Shown here: piece by piece, positions 19,462 through 29,728 of the stretch
How the letters are laid out: each line of letters opens with the position of its first letter
Numbering within the stretch: the stretch's first letter is position 1
From: Haloflavibacter putidus
Lineage (GTDB): Bacteria > Bacteroidota > Bacteroidia > Flavobacteriales > Flavobacteriaceae
DNA: 64,000 nt
Assembly: GCF_006546625.1 (NCBI RefSeq)
Contig: NZ_VIAR01000013.1
Coordinates: 32,638-96,637 of the forward strand
Direction of reading: 5' to 3'
The notes under the pieces: model-generated
Database searches by the model: none
Seen by the model: only the letters and a program-made list of their open reading frames with translations
What the model was told of the DNA's origin: nothing
Program-made: the position numbers and the translations under genes

Positions 19462-19986
19462 ATGTATCAAGATTATAAAAACGTAGAACGCGTAAAACCG
19501 AGTGGTTTAGAGTTAAAGGATCGTTTAGTTGGAGTGCAACGGGTAACAAAAGTTACTAAAGGTGGTAGAGCTTTCGGATTTTCTGCTATTGTTGTTGTAG
19601 GAGACGAAAACGGCGTAGTAGGCCAAGGTTTAGGAAAATCTAAAGAGGTTGCAGAAGCTATTTCTAAAGCAGTAGAAGATGCGAAAAAGAATTTAGTTCG
19701 TATTCCTTTAAACAAAACCTCTATTCCTCACGAGCAAAAAGGAAAATACAGTGGTGCAAGAGTTATCTTGTTACCGGCTGCAGAAGGTACCGGTGTAATT
19801 GCAGGTGGACCTATTCGTGCGGTATTAGAATCTGTTGGAGTGCAAGATGTGCTTTCTAAGAGTCAAGGTTCTTCTAACCCACATAATATGGTAAAGGCAA
19901 CTTTTGATGCTTTACTACAATTAAGAAGTGCAAAAACTGTTGCAAAACAGCGAGGAATTTCTTTAGACAAGGTATTTAACGGATAA
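19462..19986 (+). CDS. rpsE: 30S ribosomal protein S5
   Basis: 174 aa. S5 is in the 30S body beside the mRNA entry site and affects fidelity. The double-stranded-RNA-binding type domain ([19 protein letters not shown]) and the loop '[13 protein letters not shown]' region are present; the spectinomycin loop near residue 35 has no deletion. Typical spc-operon place. Confidence 0.98.
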   Translation: MYQDYKNVERVKPSGLELKDRLVGVQRVTKVTKGGRAFGFSAIVVVGDENGVVGQGLGKSKEVAEAISKAVEDAKKNLVRIPLNKTSIPHEQKGKYSGARVILLPAAEGTGVIAGGPIRAVLESVGVQDVLSKSQGSSNPHNMVKATFDALLQLRSAKTVAKQRGISLDKVFNG

Positions 19987-20001
19987 TAATTCAAGGATAA
20001 A

Positions 20002-20184
20002 ATGGGAAAGATAAAAGTAACAAAGTCAAAAAGTGCTATTAACCGCACTAAAGGCCAGAAACTTACTCTACAAGCGTTAGGATTAAAAAAGATAGGAGAT
20101 ACGGTAGAACACCAAGATACTCCTAACATCCTTGGAATGATAAATAAAGTGAAACACTTAGTTTCTGTAGAAGAAACAAAATAA
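20002..20184 (+). CDS. rpmD: 50S ribosomal protein L30
   Basis: 60 aa, bacterial length. [18 protein letters not shown] at the start and RHTPNILGM-like [16 protein letters not shown] at the end mark the family. It sits between rpsE and rplO with gaps of 15 and 8 bp. Confidence 0.96.
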   Translation: MGKIKVTKSKSAINRTKGQKLTLQALGLKKIGDTVEHQDTPNILGMINKVKHLVSVEETK

Positions 20185-20192
20185 TTTAAACG

Positions 20193-20645
20193 ATGGAATT
20201 AAATAACTTAAGACCTGCTAAAGGTTCTGTACATAGCAATAGCAAACGTTTAGGCCGTGGAGAAGGTACCGGAAAAGGTGGTACGTCTACTCGAGGGCAT
20301 AAAGGTGCAAAATCTCGTTCGGGCTACTCTAAGAAGATTGGTTTTGAAGGCGGGCAGATGCCGTTGCAACGTAGAGTACCTAAATTTGGTTTTAACAATA
20401 TTAGTCGTAAAGAATATCAAGGTATAAACTTAGACACCATTCAAAGATTGGTAGATGAGAGTAAAGTAAACGATACCTTAGACTTTGAAACTATTGTTGA
20501 GCTAGGTTTAGCAAATAAAAACGAACTGGTAAAAATTTTGGGTAGAGGTGAACTTACTACTAAGGTAAAAGTAACCGCTCATAAATTTTCATCCACTGCA
20601 AAAAAAGCTATCGAAGCAGCTGGTGGCGAAGCAGTAACTTTATAA
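20193..20645 (+). CDS. rplO: 50S ribosomal protein L15
   Basis: 150 aa. L15 is a late 50S assembly protein with a long Gly/Arg/Lys N-terminal extension into rRNA (RLGRGEGTGKGGTSTRGHKG). The GFEGGQMPLQRRVPKFGF motif is diagnostic. Ends 10 bp before secY. Confidence 0.98.
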   Translation: MELNNLRPAKGSVHSNSKRLGRGEGTGKGGTSTRGHKGAKSRSGYSKKIGFEGGQMPLQRRVPKFGFNNISRKEYQGINLDTIQRLVDESKVNDTLDFETIVELGLANKNELVKILGRGELTTKVKVTAHKFSSTAKKAIEAAGGEAVTL

Positions 20646-20655
20646 TAAGAAACCA

Positions 20656-21993
20656 ATGAAATTTATTGAAACAATAAAAAATATTTGGAAAATAGAAGAG
20701 CTCAAAAACCGTATACTGGTTACCCTTGGGCTTTTACTTGTTTACAGATTTGGAGCGCAAGTGGTCCTTCCGGGGGTTGATGCAGCGCAATTGGCAGATT
20801 TAGCAACGCAAACAGATGGCGGTCTTCTTGGCTTGCTTAATGCTTTTACCGGCGGTGCGTTTGCAAATGCTTCTGTTTTTGCGCTTGGTATTATGCCTTA
20901 TATTTCTGCTTCCATTGTAGTGCAACTTATGGGAATTGCGGTTCCTTATTTGCAAAAGCTTCAGAAAGAAGGAGAAAGTGGTCGTAAGAAAATTAATCAA
21001 ATTACACGATGGCTTACCATAGCTATTACCTTGGTGCAAGGACCTGGATATATTTATAACCTCTTTGCTACCTTACCTGAAAGTGCTTTTCTTTTAGGTA
21101 ACTCTGCTACCTTTATTGTTTCATCGGTAATAATACTAACAACCGGTACCATTTTTGCAATGTGGCTCGGAGAGCGTATTACAGATAAAGGTATTGGTAA
21201 TGGTATTTCATTATTAATTATGGTTGGTATTGTAGCAACCTTACCACAAGCTTTCTTGCAAGAATTTACATCGCGTGTTTTCGAATCTAACGGGGGCGCG
21301 GTAATGATTTTAATAGAATTGGTAATATGGTTTGCTATTATATTTGCTTCGGTTATGCTGGTTATGGCTGTACGGCAAATACCCGTTCAATATGCCCGTA
21401 GAAATGCTGCCGGTGGCTATGAGAAAAATATCTTTGGCGGCGCAAGACAATTTATTCCGTTAAAGCTTAATGCATCTGGGGTTATGCCTATCATTTTTGC
21501 ACAAGCAATTATGTTTATACCAGCTGCAGTTGCGGGATTATCAGATTCTGCAATGGCACAGGGTGTTACCGCTGCCTTTAATAATATATTCGGCTTCTGG
21601 TATAACTTGGTATTTGCGTTGTTAATTATAATATTTACCTATTTTTATACGGCCATTACTGTTCCAACCAATAAAATGGCAGACGATCTAAAAAGAAGCG
21701 GTGGTTTTATTCCGGGTATACGTCCCGGTACAGAAACTGCTGAATACCTAGATAGAATTATGTCACAAATTACCTTACCGGGTAGTGTATTTCTAGCTGC
21801 AATTGCGGTCTTTCCGGCAGTAGTAGTAGCTTTTGGGGTGCAACAAGGTTGGGCGTTATTCTTTGGTGGTACTTCTTTACTAATTATGGTAGGGGTAGCA
21901 ATAGATACAATGCAGCAAGTAAATTCTTACTTATTGAACAGGCATTATGACGGATTAATGAAAACAGGTAGAAATAGAAAAGCAGTAGCATAA
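20656..21993 (+). CDS. secY: Preprotein translocase channel subunit SecY
   Basis: 445 aa with ten predicted transmembrane helices. SecY forms the protein-conducting channel with SecE/SecG. The pore-ring region and the signature [16 protein letters not shown] (about 75-90) are present, as are the cytosolic loop C4 ([14 protein letters not shown]) and C5 ([22 protein letters not shown]) needed for ribosome and SecA binding. It is embedded in the ribosomal cluster as in most bacteria and works with the SecDF encoded at 53608. Confidence 0.98.
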   Translation: MKFIETIKNIWKIEELKNRILVTLGLLLVYRFGAQVVLPGVDAAQLADLATQTDGGLLGLLNAFTGGAFANASVFALGIMPYISASIVVQLMGIAVPYLQKLQKEGESGRKKINQITRWLTIAITLVQGPGYIYNLFATLPESAFLLGNSATFIVSSVIILTTGTIFAMWLGERITDKGIGNGISLLIMVGIVATLPQAFLQEFTSRVFESNGGAVMILIELVIWFAIIFASVMLVMAVRQIPVQYARRNAAGGYEKNIFGGARQFIPLKLNASGVMPIIFAQAIMFIPAAVAGLSDSAMAQGVTAAFNNIFGFWYNLVFALLIIIFTYFYTAITVPTNKMADDLKRSGGFIPGIRPGTETAEYLDRIMSQITLPGSVFLAAIAVFPAVVVAFGVQQGWALFFGGTSLLIMVGVAIDTMQQVNSYLLNRHYDGLMKTGRNRKAVA

Positions 21994-21995
21994 TT

Positions 21996-22211
21996 ATGGC
22001 AAAACAACCCGCAATAGAACAAGACGGTACTATAGTAGAAGCATTATCTAACGCTATGTTTAGAGTTGAGTTAGAAAATGAGCACATAGTTACCGCACAT
22101 ATTTCAGGTAAAATGAGAATGCATTACATCAAACTTTTACCTGGTGATAAAGTAAAATTAGAAATGAGCCCATACGATTTAACTAAGGCTCGTATAACCT
22201 ATAGATACTAA
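21996..22211 (+). CDS. infA: Translation initiation factor IF-1
   Basis: 71 aa, OB fold. IF-1 occupies the A site during initiation. [21 protein letters not shown] and the ending [11 protein letters not shown] are typical. The start is 2 bp after secY. It is followed by a 105-bp spacer with an internal promoter. Confidence 0.98.
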   Translation: MAKQPAIEQDGTIVEALSNAMFRVELENEHIVTAHISGKMRMHYIKLLPGDKVKLEMSPYDLTKARITYRY

Positions 22212-22245
22212 TTACCAATAAATGTGTTATTTATATTTTTTTTCG

Positions 22246-22253
22246 TAGTTTTG
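22246..22253 (+). promoter_or_regulatory. Internal promoter -7 element before rpmJ (alpha operon)
   Basis: TAGTTTTG matches TAnnTTTG exactly and lies 63 nt before the rpmJ start, in the only sizeable gap between infA and rpsM. The -33 region (about 22222-22227, TGTTA-like) is weak. It would allow separate transcription of rpmJ-rpsM-rpsK-rpsD-rpoA-rplQ. Confidence 0.5.
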
Positions 22254-22316
22254 CAACTCGAAAAAATATAATATCAATTTTTGAGAGCACTAAAATTGGT
22301 TGTAAAAACAATAGAG

Positions 22317-22433
22317 ATGAAAGTTAGAGCATCAGTAAAAAAAAGAAGCGCCGACTGCAAAATAGTTCGCAGAAAAGGCAGGCTTTACGTAATTAATAAA
22401 AAGAATCCTAGATTTAAACAAAGACAAGGCTAA
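22317..22433 (+). CDS. rpmJ: 50S ribosomal protein L36 (zinc-free form)
   Basis: 38 aa, found by direct reading. It starts [15 protein letters not shown], continues with [12 protein letters not shown], and ends FKQRQG. L36 is a tiny 50S protein near the peptidyl-transferase base. Zinc-binding forms have a C-C-C-H set. Only one Cys remains here and the last His position is replaced, so this is a C-minus version. It begins 105 bp after infA and ends 2 bp before rpsM. Confidence 0.96.
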   Translation: MKVRASVKKRSADCKIVRRKGRLYVINKKNPRFKQRQG

Positions 22434-22435
22434 TT

Positions 22436-22810
22436 ATGGCAAGAATTGCAGGTGTAGATATACCCAAACAAAAGCGAGGAGTTATAGCGTTAACCTATAT
22501 CTTCGGAATTGGTAGAAGTAGAGCCCAAGATATCTTGGCTACTGCCAAAGTAGATGAAAGTAAAAAAGTATCTGATTGGACCGATGAAGAAATTGGTAAA
22601 ATTAGAGAAGCAGTTGGTAATTACACAATCGAAGGAGAATTGCGTTCTGAAGTGCAAATGAGCATCAAGCGTTTGATGGACATTGGTTGTTATAGAGGAA
22701 TTCGTCATAGATCCGGATTGCCACTTAGAGGCCAACGTACTAAGAATAACTCTAGAACGCGTAAAGGAAGAAGAAAAACAGTTGCTAACAAGAAAAAAGT
22801 AACTAAATAA
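22436..22810 (+). CDS. rpsM: 30S ribosomal protein S13
   Basis: 124 aa. S13 bridges the head of 30S to the 50S and contacts P-site tRNA with its basic tail. [13 protein letters not shown], the helix-two-turn-helix region ([15 protein letters not shown]) and the tail [18 protein letters not shown] are all present. Confidence 0.98.
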   Translation: MARIAGVDIPKQKRGVIALTYIFGIGRSRAQDILATAKVDESKKVSDWTDEEIGKIREAVGNYTIEGELRSEVQMSIKRLMDIGCYRGIRHRSGLPLRGQRTKNNSRTRKGRRKTVANKKKVTK

Positions 22811-22819
22811 CAAGAAAGT

Positions 22820-23203
22820 ATGGCAAAGTCTACAGTAAAAAAGCGTAAAGTAAACGTTGATGCTTTTGGAGAAGCACATGTTACTGCATCGTTCAATAAC
22901 ATAATTGTCTCTTTAACTAATAAAAAAGGGGACGTTATTTCTTGGTCTTCCGCAGGGAAAATGGGTTTTAGAGGTAGTAAAAAGAATACACCTTACGCTG
23001 CTCAATTAGCTGCAGAAGATGCGGTAAAAGTAGCTAGCGAAGCCGGCCTTAAAAAGGTAAAAGTTTATGTAAAAGGCCCGGGTAACGGTAGAGAATCTGC
23101 CATCCGTTCTATTCATAACGGTGGTATAGAAGTTACCGAAATTATAGATGTTACCCCGGTGCCACATAATGGCTGCCGACCTCCTAAAAAACGAAGAGTA
23201 TAA
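22820..23203 (+). CDS. rpsK: 30S ribosomal protein S11
   Basis: 127 aa. S11 lies on the platform near the mRNA exit. [20 protein letters not shown] and the ending [18 protein letters not shown] are diagnostic. The following 84-bp spacer before rpsD is unusually long for this cluster and holds an inverted repeat. Confidence 0.98.
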   Translation: MAKSTVKKRKVNVDAFGEAHVTASFNNIIVSLTNKKGDVISWSSAGKMGFRGSKKNTPYAAQLAAEDAVKVASEAGLKKVKVYVKGPGNGRESAIRSIHNGGIEVTEIIDVTPVPHNGCRPPKKRRV

Positions 23204-23287
23204 TTAAGTATAACTAAAAGGTATTACGATTATCGAAGGATTTATTTCTAGACCTTAATTCATAATCACCTTTTAAATTTAAATTCA
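23204..23287 (+). promoter_or_regulatory. Multi-tier stem before rpsD: candidate S4 leader
   Basis: AAAAGGT (23216-23222) pairs with ACCTTTT (23268-23274), GATTAT (23228-23233) with ATAATC (23262-23267), and AAGG (23236-23239) with CCTT (23253-23256). The 3' arms are contiguous and the 5' side carries a 5-nt bulge. The helix ends 13 nt before the S4 ATG. S4 represses the alpha operon in E. coli through an mRNA structure. The stem would hide the initiation region of rpsD itself. The function is inference. Confidence 0.5.
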
Positions 23288-23893
23288 ATGGCAAGATATA
23301 CTGGTCCAAAAACAAAAATAGCACGTAAATTTGGCGAAGCTATTTACGGAGACGATAAGTCTTTCGAAAAAAGAAATTATCCACCGGGACAACACGGTAA
23401 TAACCGTCGTCGCGGAAAAAAATCGGAATATGCTATCCAGCTTATGGAAAAGCAGAAAGCCAAATATACCTATGGTATTTTAGAGCGTCAATTCCGTAAT
23501 ATGTTTAAAAAAGCAACTGCAGCTCGTGGTATACCAGGGGAAGTTTTGCTGCAACTATGTGAATCTAGATTAGATAACGTAGTATTTAGAATGGGGGTTT
23601 CTCCTTCTAGAAGAGGTGCAAGACAATTAGTATCGCACCGGCACATTACCGTAAACGGTAAAATTGTAAATATACCATCTTACCAACTTAAAGCTGGTGA
23701 CATAGTAGGTGTACGTGAAAAATCGAAGTCTTTAAACGCTATTCAAGAATCTTTAGAAAATGCAAGCAGCGTTTACGAGTGGATAACTTGGAACAGCGAG
23801 AAAAAAGAAGGAACTTTTGTAGCGGTGCCAACAAGGATTCAAATTCCTGAAAATATAAACGAACAATTTATTGTCGAATTATATTCGAAATAA
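23288..23893 (+). CDS. rpsD: 30S ribosomal protein S4
   Basis: 201 aa. S4 is a primary assembly protein and, with S3 and S5, part of the mRNA helicase. [16 protein letters not shown] opens the protein, and the S4 RNA-binding domain (about 93-155) contains [12 protein letters not shown]. It has no N-terminal zinc-ribbon Cys residues. It precedes rpoA by 24 bp. Confidence 0.98.
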   Translation: MARYTGPKTKIARKFGEAIYGDDKSFEKRNYPPGQHGNNRRRGKKSEYAIQLMEKQKAKYTYGILERQFRNMFKKATAARGIPGEVLLQLCESRLDNVVFRMGVSPSRRGARQLVSHRHITVNGKIVNIPSYQLKAGDIVGVREKSKSLNAIQESLENASSVYEWITWNSEKKEGTFVAVPTRIQIPENINEQFIVELYSK

Positions 23894-23917
23894 TTTTTAA
23901 CAGACAGAACTCACAAT

Positions 23918-24910
23918 ATGGCAATATTAAATTTTCAAAGGCCCGATAAAGTTATCATGATAGACTCGACCGAGTTCGAAGGCAAATTTGAATTTCGTCC
24001 TTTAGAACCGGGTTACGGGCTTACAGTTGGTAACGCTTTAAGAAGAGTGCTGTTATCTTCTTTAGAAGGTTTTGCAATAACATCTGTTCGCGTAGAAGGT
24101 GTAGAACACGAATTTTCTACCATTTCGGGGGTTGTAGAAGACGTTACCGAAATGATTCTTAACTTAAAACAAGTTCGTTTTAAACGCCAAATAGAGGAAG
24201 TTGATAACGAAACCATAACGGTAGCGGTTTCCGGTAAGGAACAATTAACGGCCGGTGATTTTCAAAAATTTATTTCCGGATTTCAGGTATTAAACCCCGA
24301 TTTGGTAATTTGTAATATGGAGAAAGACGTTAGTCTTAACCTAGAGCTTACCATAGAAAAAGGTCGAGGCTACGTTCCTGCAGAAGAAAATAAAAAATCT
24401 AGTGCTCCGTTAGGAACCATTTTTACTGATAGTATCTTTACGCCAATCAAAAACGTGAAATACAGCATAGAAAACTATCGTGTAGAACAAAAAACCGATT
24501 ATGAAAAATTGGTTTTCGAAATTAGTTCCGATGGTTCTATACATCCTAAAGACGCATTGACAGAGGCTGCAAAAATTCTTATTCACCACTTTATGTTATT
24601 CTCTGATGAGCGAATAACCTTAGAGTCTGATGAGATAGCGCAAACTGAAACTTACGACGAAGAATCGTTGCATATGCGCCAGTTGTTAAAAACCAAATTG
24701 GTAGATCTGGATCTTTCGGTAAGAGCATTAAATTGCTTAAAAGCGGCAGAAGTAGACACCTTAGGAGACTTGGTAGCATATAATAAAAACGATTTGATGA
24801 AGTTCCGTAACTTCGGAAAAAAATCCTTGACAGAGCTAGAAGAATTAGTTAACGTTAAAGGCTTAAATTTCGGTATGGATCTTTCAAAATATAAATTAGA
24901 TAAAGACTAA
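23918..24910 (+). CDS. rpoA: RNA polymerase alpha subunit
   Basis: 330 aa. The N-terminal dimerisation domain (1-230, with [20 protein letters not shown]) is followed by a linker and the C-terminal domain (about 255-325, with [17 protein letters not shown] and [13 protein letters not shown]), which contacts activators and UP elements. Standard position between rpsD and rplQ. A strong hairpin follows the stop codon. Confidence 0.98.
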   Translation: MAILNFQRPDKVIMIDSTEFEGKFEFRPLEPGYGLTVGNALRRVLLSSLEGFAITSVRVEGVEHEFSTISGVVEDVTEMILNLKQVRFKRQIEEVDNETITVAVSGKEQLTAGDFQKFISGFQVLNPDLVICNMEKDVSLNLELTIEKGRGYVPAEENKKSSAPLGTIFTDSIFTPIKNVKYSIENYRVEQKTDYEKLVFEISSDGSIHPKDALTEAAKILIHHFMLFSDERITLESDEIAQTETYDEESLHMRQLLKTKLVDLDLSVRALNCLKAAEVDTLGDLVAYNKNDLMKFRNFGKKSLTELEELVNVKGLNFGMDLSKYKLDKD

Positions 24911-24919
24911 AAATAGACG

Positions 24920-24957
24920 TAGGATTAACCGACGTTTCTAAACCTTGGTTAATCCTA
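24920..24957 (+). promoter_or_regulatory. Hairpin in the rpoA-rplQ spacer
   Basis: TAGGATTAACC (24920-24930) and GGTTAATCCTA (24947-24957) form a perfect 11-bp stem with a 16-nt loop. No T-run follows, so it is not a standard intrinsic terminator. It may be a processing or stability element that sets the relative level of rpoA and rplQ mRNA. Confidence 0.55.
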
Positions 24958-24976
24958 TCTTCTAACATCTAAGAAA

Positions 24977-25480
24977 ATGAGACACGGAAAGAAATTTAAT
25001 CATTTAAGTAGAAAGACTGCTCATAGAAAGTCTATGTTTGCAAACATGGCTAGTTCTTTAATAGAGCATAAACGCATAAATACCACAGTAGCTAAAGCTA
25101 AAGCTTTAAGACAATTTATAGAGCCTTTGGTAACTAAATCTAAAGCAGATACTACGCATAACAGACGCTTGGTTTTTTCTAAACTAAGAGATAAGTATGC
25201 GGTATCCGAGTTATTTCGCGAGATAGCTCCAAAAGTCGGCGATAGACCAGGAGGTTATGTAAGAATAATCAAATTGGGTAATCGTTTAGGAGATAACGCA
25301 GAAATGGCAATGATAGAGTTTGTAGATTTTAATGATATTTACAATAAAGAGACTGGCAAGAAAAAATCTACCAGAAGAAGTAGAAGAGGCGGTAAAAAGA
25401 GTAAACCGGCCGAGGCTACACAATCTGAAGGTAAACAAACTCCTGCAGAAGATAAAAAAACTTCTAATGAGGAAGAATAG
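24977..25480 (+). CDS. rplQ: 50S ribosomal protein L17 with basic/acidic C-terminal extension
   Basis: 167 aa. The first 125 residues are the L17 fold ([20 protein letters not shown] and [13 protein letters not shown] [15 protein letters not shown]). The extra 40 residues are first Lys/Arg/Ser-rich and then Glu/Lys/Thr-rich and look disordered; Bacteroidota often have such a tail, E. coli does not. It is the last gene of the supercluster and is followed by a terminator. Confidence 0.97.
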   Translation: MRHGKKFNHLSRKTAHRKSMFANMASSLIEHKRINTTVAKAKALRQFIEPLVTKSKADTTHNRRLVFSKLRDKYAVSELFREIAPKVGDRPGGYVRIIKLGNRLGDNAEMAMIEFVDFNDIYNKETGKKKSTRRSRRGGKKSKPAEATQSEGKQTPAEDKKTSNEEE

Positions 25481-25510
25481 AATAAAATATTCAATTATTT
25501 AATTTTATAA

Positions 25511-25544
25511 GGGATAAACGCTTTTGTGTTTGTCCCTTTTTTTT
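25511..25544 (+). terminator. Terminator of the ribosomal supercluster
   Basis: GGGATAAAC (25511-25519) pairs with GTTTGTCCC (25528-25536) with one G-T wobble. A run of eight T follows. It lies 30 nt after the rplQ stop. Confidence 0.85.
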
Positions 25545-25570
25545 AACCCATACTTTAATAACTATTTATA

Positions 25571-26683
25571 ATGCAGTTTCAAAATCGGCAAAAAGCAATC
25601 GTTTTATTAGAAGATGGTACCATCTTTCACGGTAAAATTATAGGACAAATGCAAGGTTCTTCGTTTGGAGAAGTTTGCTTTAATACCGGTATGACGGGTT
25701 ATCAAGAAATTTTTACAGATCCTTCTTATTACGGACAGATTATGGTAACTACCAACGCACATATTGGTAATTATGGTACTTATGAAGAAGATGTTGAATC
25801 AAATTCCATTAAGATTGCCGGTTTAATTTGTAAAAATTTCAGTTACAATTATTCGCGTAAAAAAGCTTCTGGCTCTTTAGAAAATTTCCTTAAAGGACAT
25901 AAACTGCTCGCTATTGCAGATGTAGATACCCGCGCTTTGGTTGCATATATACGCAAACACGGCGCAATGAATGCTGTAATTTCTACTGAAGTAGACAATA
26001 TAGAGGCGCTAAAAAAGCAATTGGCAGAGATTCCTGATATGAAGGGCTACGAGTTGGCCTCAAAAGTTTCTACTAAAGTACCTTATTTTGTTGGTAAAGA
26101 AAAAGCGAGCTATAAGATAGCTGCTTTAGATATTGGTATCAAGCAAAATATTCTTAGAAATTTGGCCAAACGCGATTGCTACGTAAAAGTCTTTCCGTAC
26201 AATGCAACCTATGCAGAGATGAAAGAATGGAATCCCGATGCTTATTTTCTTTCAAACGGTCCCGGAGATCCAGAGCCACTAAAGGAAGCTATAGCGCTAA
26301 CAAAAAATATTTTGGAAGAAAATAAACCACTTTTCGGTATTTGCTTAGGGCATCAAGTTATTGCTTTGGCCAATAATATTAAAACCTATAAAATGCATCA
26401 CGGGCATCGCGGTATTAATCATCCCGTAAAAAATGTACGAACCGGAAAAGGTGAAATCACTTCCCAGAATCATGGATTTTCGGTAGACAGAGAAAGCCTG
26501 GAAAAAAACGATAACATAGAAATAACCCATTTGCATTTAAACGATCATACCGTGGCAGGTTTGCGTATAAAGAATAAAAATTGTTTTTCTGTTCAATATC
26601 ACCCAGAAGCTAATCCCGGACCTAAAGATGCGTCCTATTTATTTGATGAATTTATAGAAAACATAAAACTGGCAAAAGCTTAA
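25571..26683 (+). CDS. carA: Carbamoyl-phosphate synthase small (glutaminase) subunit
   Basis: 370 aa. It releases ammonia from glutamine for carbamoyl phosphate, feeding pyrimidine and arginine synthesis. The N-terminal CPSase domain (LEDGTIFHGKIIG, NTGMTGYQEI) is followed by a class-I amidotransferase domain with the nucleophile elbow PLFGICLGHQV (about 255-265) and the catalytic His/Glu in YHPEANPGPKD. The large subunit carB is not in the window, so the two are not adjacent here. No terminator separates carA from eno. Confidence 0.96.
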   Translation: MQFQNRQKAIVLLEDGTIFHGKIIGQMQGSSFGEVCFNTGMTGYQEIFTDPSYYGQIMVTTNAHIGNYGTYEEDVESNSIKIAGLICKNFSYNYSRKKASGSLENFLKGHKLLAIADVDTRALVAYIRKHGAMNAVISTEVDNIEALKKQLAEIPDMKGYELASKVSTKVPYFVGKEKASYKIAALDIGIKQNILRNLAKRDCYVKVFPYNATYAEMKEWNPDAYFLSNGPGDPEPLKEAIALTKNILEENKPLFGICLGHQVIALANNIKTYKMHHGHRGINHPVKNVRTGKGEITSQNHGFSVDRESLEKNDNIEITHLHLNDHTVAGLRIKNKNCFSVQYHPEANPGPKDASYLFDEFIENIKLAKA

Positions 26684-26708
26684 TTTATAGCTTAAAAATT
26701 AAACTTAA

Positions 26709-28034
<1,326 letters not shown>

Positions 28035-28060
28035 TTATAGCATTTTGTTGCAAAAATTTA

Positions 28061-28100
28061 AAAACCGCTGTCAAACTTAAAAATTGACAGCGGTTTTGTT
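28061..28100 (+). terminator. Terminator after eno
   Basis: AAAACCGCTGTCAA (28061-28074) and TTGACAGCGGTTTT (28084-28097) form a perfect 14-bp stem with a 9-nt loop, running into GTTTTG. Confidence 0.9.
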
Positions 28101-28210
28101 TTGAGTAAATTCTATTTTAAAAATAAAAACCAGTTCTTATAGAATTAAACTATAGAAAGTGTAAAAATTATGTGAAAGTTTGTTACTACAGTACAAATAT
28201 CACGACTTCT

Positions 28211-28249
28211 TGTCGCTCTATTAGCACTAATTTTTGTAATTTAGCGACA
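28211..28249 (+). promoter_or_regulatory. Inverted repeat flanking the gltA promoter region
   Basis: TGTCGCT (28211-28217) and AGCGACA (28243-28249) are perfect inverted copies, 25 nt apart. They bracket a TAATTTTTG-TAATTTAG stretch that contains the most promoter-like bases before the citrate synthase gene. This could be an operator or a 5'-UTR stem. Confidence 0.35.
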
Positions 28250-28276
28250 CTTAAAAAAATAAAATAATTAAAGAAT

Positions 28277-29563
28277 ATGTCAGAGAAAGCAACCATAGAA
28301 ATCGGCGGTAAAAAATACGATTTTCCAGTCGTAAAAGGTACCGAAGGTGAAGTAGGAATAGAAATCAAAAAATTAAGAGGCGAAACAGGGGGATTAATTA
28401 CCTTGGATCCCGGTTATAAAAATACCGGTTCTTGCGAAAGTGCGATTACTTTTCTAAACGGAGAAGAAGGTATTTTACGTTACCGTGGTTATGCTATTGA
28501 AGATTTAGCCGAAAAAGCTAGTTTTTTAGAAGTTGCTTATCTTCTTATTTTCGGAGAGTTGCCCACGCAAGAGCAACTTGACAAATTATATAAAGACATC
28601 AAAAAAGAGTCTGTGGTAGATGAAGAGATGAAGAAAATCTTAGATGGTTTTCCTAAATCTGCGCATCCAATGGGCGTTTTATCGTCTTTAAACAATGCTT
28701 TAATTGCATTTAACCCAAGCTCTGTAAATGTAGACTCTGACGAAGATATGTATAATGCCATTATTAAATTATTGGCAAAATTTCCGGTTTTAGTAGCCTG
28801 GACTTTACGCAAACGTAACAGTCAACCATTAGATTATGGCGATACATCTTTAGGATATGTAGATAACATCTTAAAAATGATGTTTAAAAAGCCTAACGAA
28901 GAATATAAGGTAGATCCTGCAATTTCTTCGGCTTTAAATAAGTTGTTAATTTTGCATGCAGATCACGAGCAAAACTGTTCTACCTCTACGGTAAGAATGG
29001 TAGGTTCTTCGCACGCAGGTTTGTTTGCTTCTATTTCTGCCGGTATTTGTGCACTTTGGGGACCATTGCACGGTGGTGCTAACCAAGCGGTAATAGAAAT
29101 GTTAGAAGGTATTAAGCAAGATGGTGGCGATACTAAAAAGTATATGAAAAAAGCCAAAGACAAAGAAGATTCTTTCCGTTTGATGGGCTTTGGTCACCGC
29201 GTTTATAAAAACTTTGATCCTCGCGCAAAAATCATTAAAAAATCTGCAGACGAAGTATTGGGTAATTTAGGAATAGAAGATCCGGTATTAGATATAGCCA
29301 AAGGCTTAGAAAAAGAAGCTTTGGAAGATTCTTATTTTGTAGACAGAAAATTATATCCAAACGTAGATTTTTACTCCGGTATTATTTATAGAGCACTTGG
29401 CATACCAACAGAAATGTTTACGGTAATGTTTGCTCTTGGTCGTTTACCGGGTTGGATTGCACAATGGAGAGAGATGCGCTTGCGTAAAGAGCCAATTGGT
29501 CGTCCAAGACAAATTTATATTGGCGAAAACCATAGAGATTTTAAAGATATAGAAAGCCGCTAA
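28277..29563 (+). CDS. gltA: Citrate synthase
   Basis: 428 aa, the long type-II (hexameric) form usual in Gram-negative bacteria. It condenses oxaloacetate and acetyl-CoA to open the TCA cycle. Catalytic regions are LHADHEQNCSTSTVRMVGSS (first His), WGPLHGGANQAVIEML (second His) and MGFGHRVYKNFDPRA with the Asp further on in VDFYSG. The N-terminal 40 residues form the extra beta domain. Monocistronic between two structured intergenic regions. Confidence 0.97.
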   Translation: MSEKATIEIGGKKYDFPVVKGTEGEVGIEIKKLRGETGGLITLDPGYKNTGSCESAITFLNGEEGILRYRGYAIEDLAEKASFLEVAYLLIFGELPTQEQLDKLYKDIKKESVVDEEMKKILDGFPKSAHPMGVLSSLNNALIAFNPSSVNVDSDEDMYNAIIKLLAKFPVLVAWTLRKRNSQPLDYGDTSLGYVDNILKMMFKKPNEEYKVDPAISSALNKLLILHADHEQNCSTSTVRMVGSSHAGLFASISAGICALWGPLHGGANQAVIEMLEGIKQDGGDTKKYMKKAKDKEDSFRLMGFGHRVYKNFDPRAKIIKKSADEVLGNLGIEDPVLDIAKGLEKEALEDSYFVDRKLYPNVDFYSGIIYRALGIPTEMFTVMFALGRLPGWIAQWREMRLRKEPIGRPRQIYIGENHRDFKDIESR

Positions 29564-29586
29564 ATTGAAGCGGTTGGTTTAAACGG

Positions 29587-29706
29587 AGGCTGTCTAAAAG
29601 CAACTTGTCTTAAACTTGCAGGTTTATAAACTTACCAAAAACCAATGCGCGTTTTGGTAATTTAAACAGCAAAAGACAACAAAAAATTTAGACAGCTTCT
29701 TTTTTA
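29587..29706 (+). terminator. Large three-tier hairpin terminator after gltA
   Basis: The outer arms AGGCTGTCTAAA (29587-29598) and TTTAGACAGCTT (29687-29698) pair with one wobble and are followed by a T-rich tail. Inside, TTGTCTT pairs with AAGACAA and TTACCAAAA with TTTTGGTAA. The outer arm resembles that of the mdh terminator at 53417. Confidence 0.7.
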
Positions 29707-29728
29707 TAGATATAATAAAAGTTGCAGT

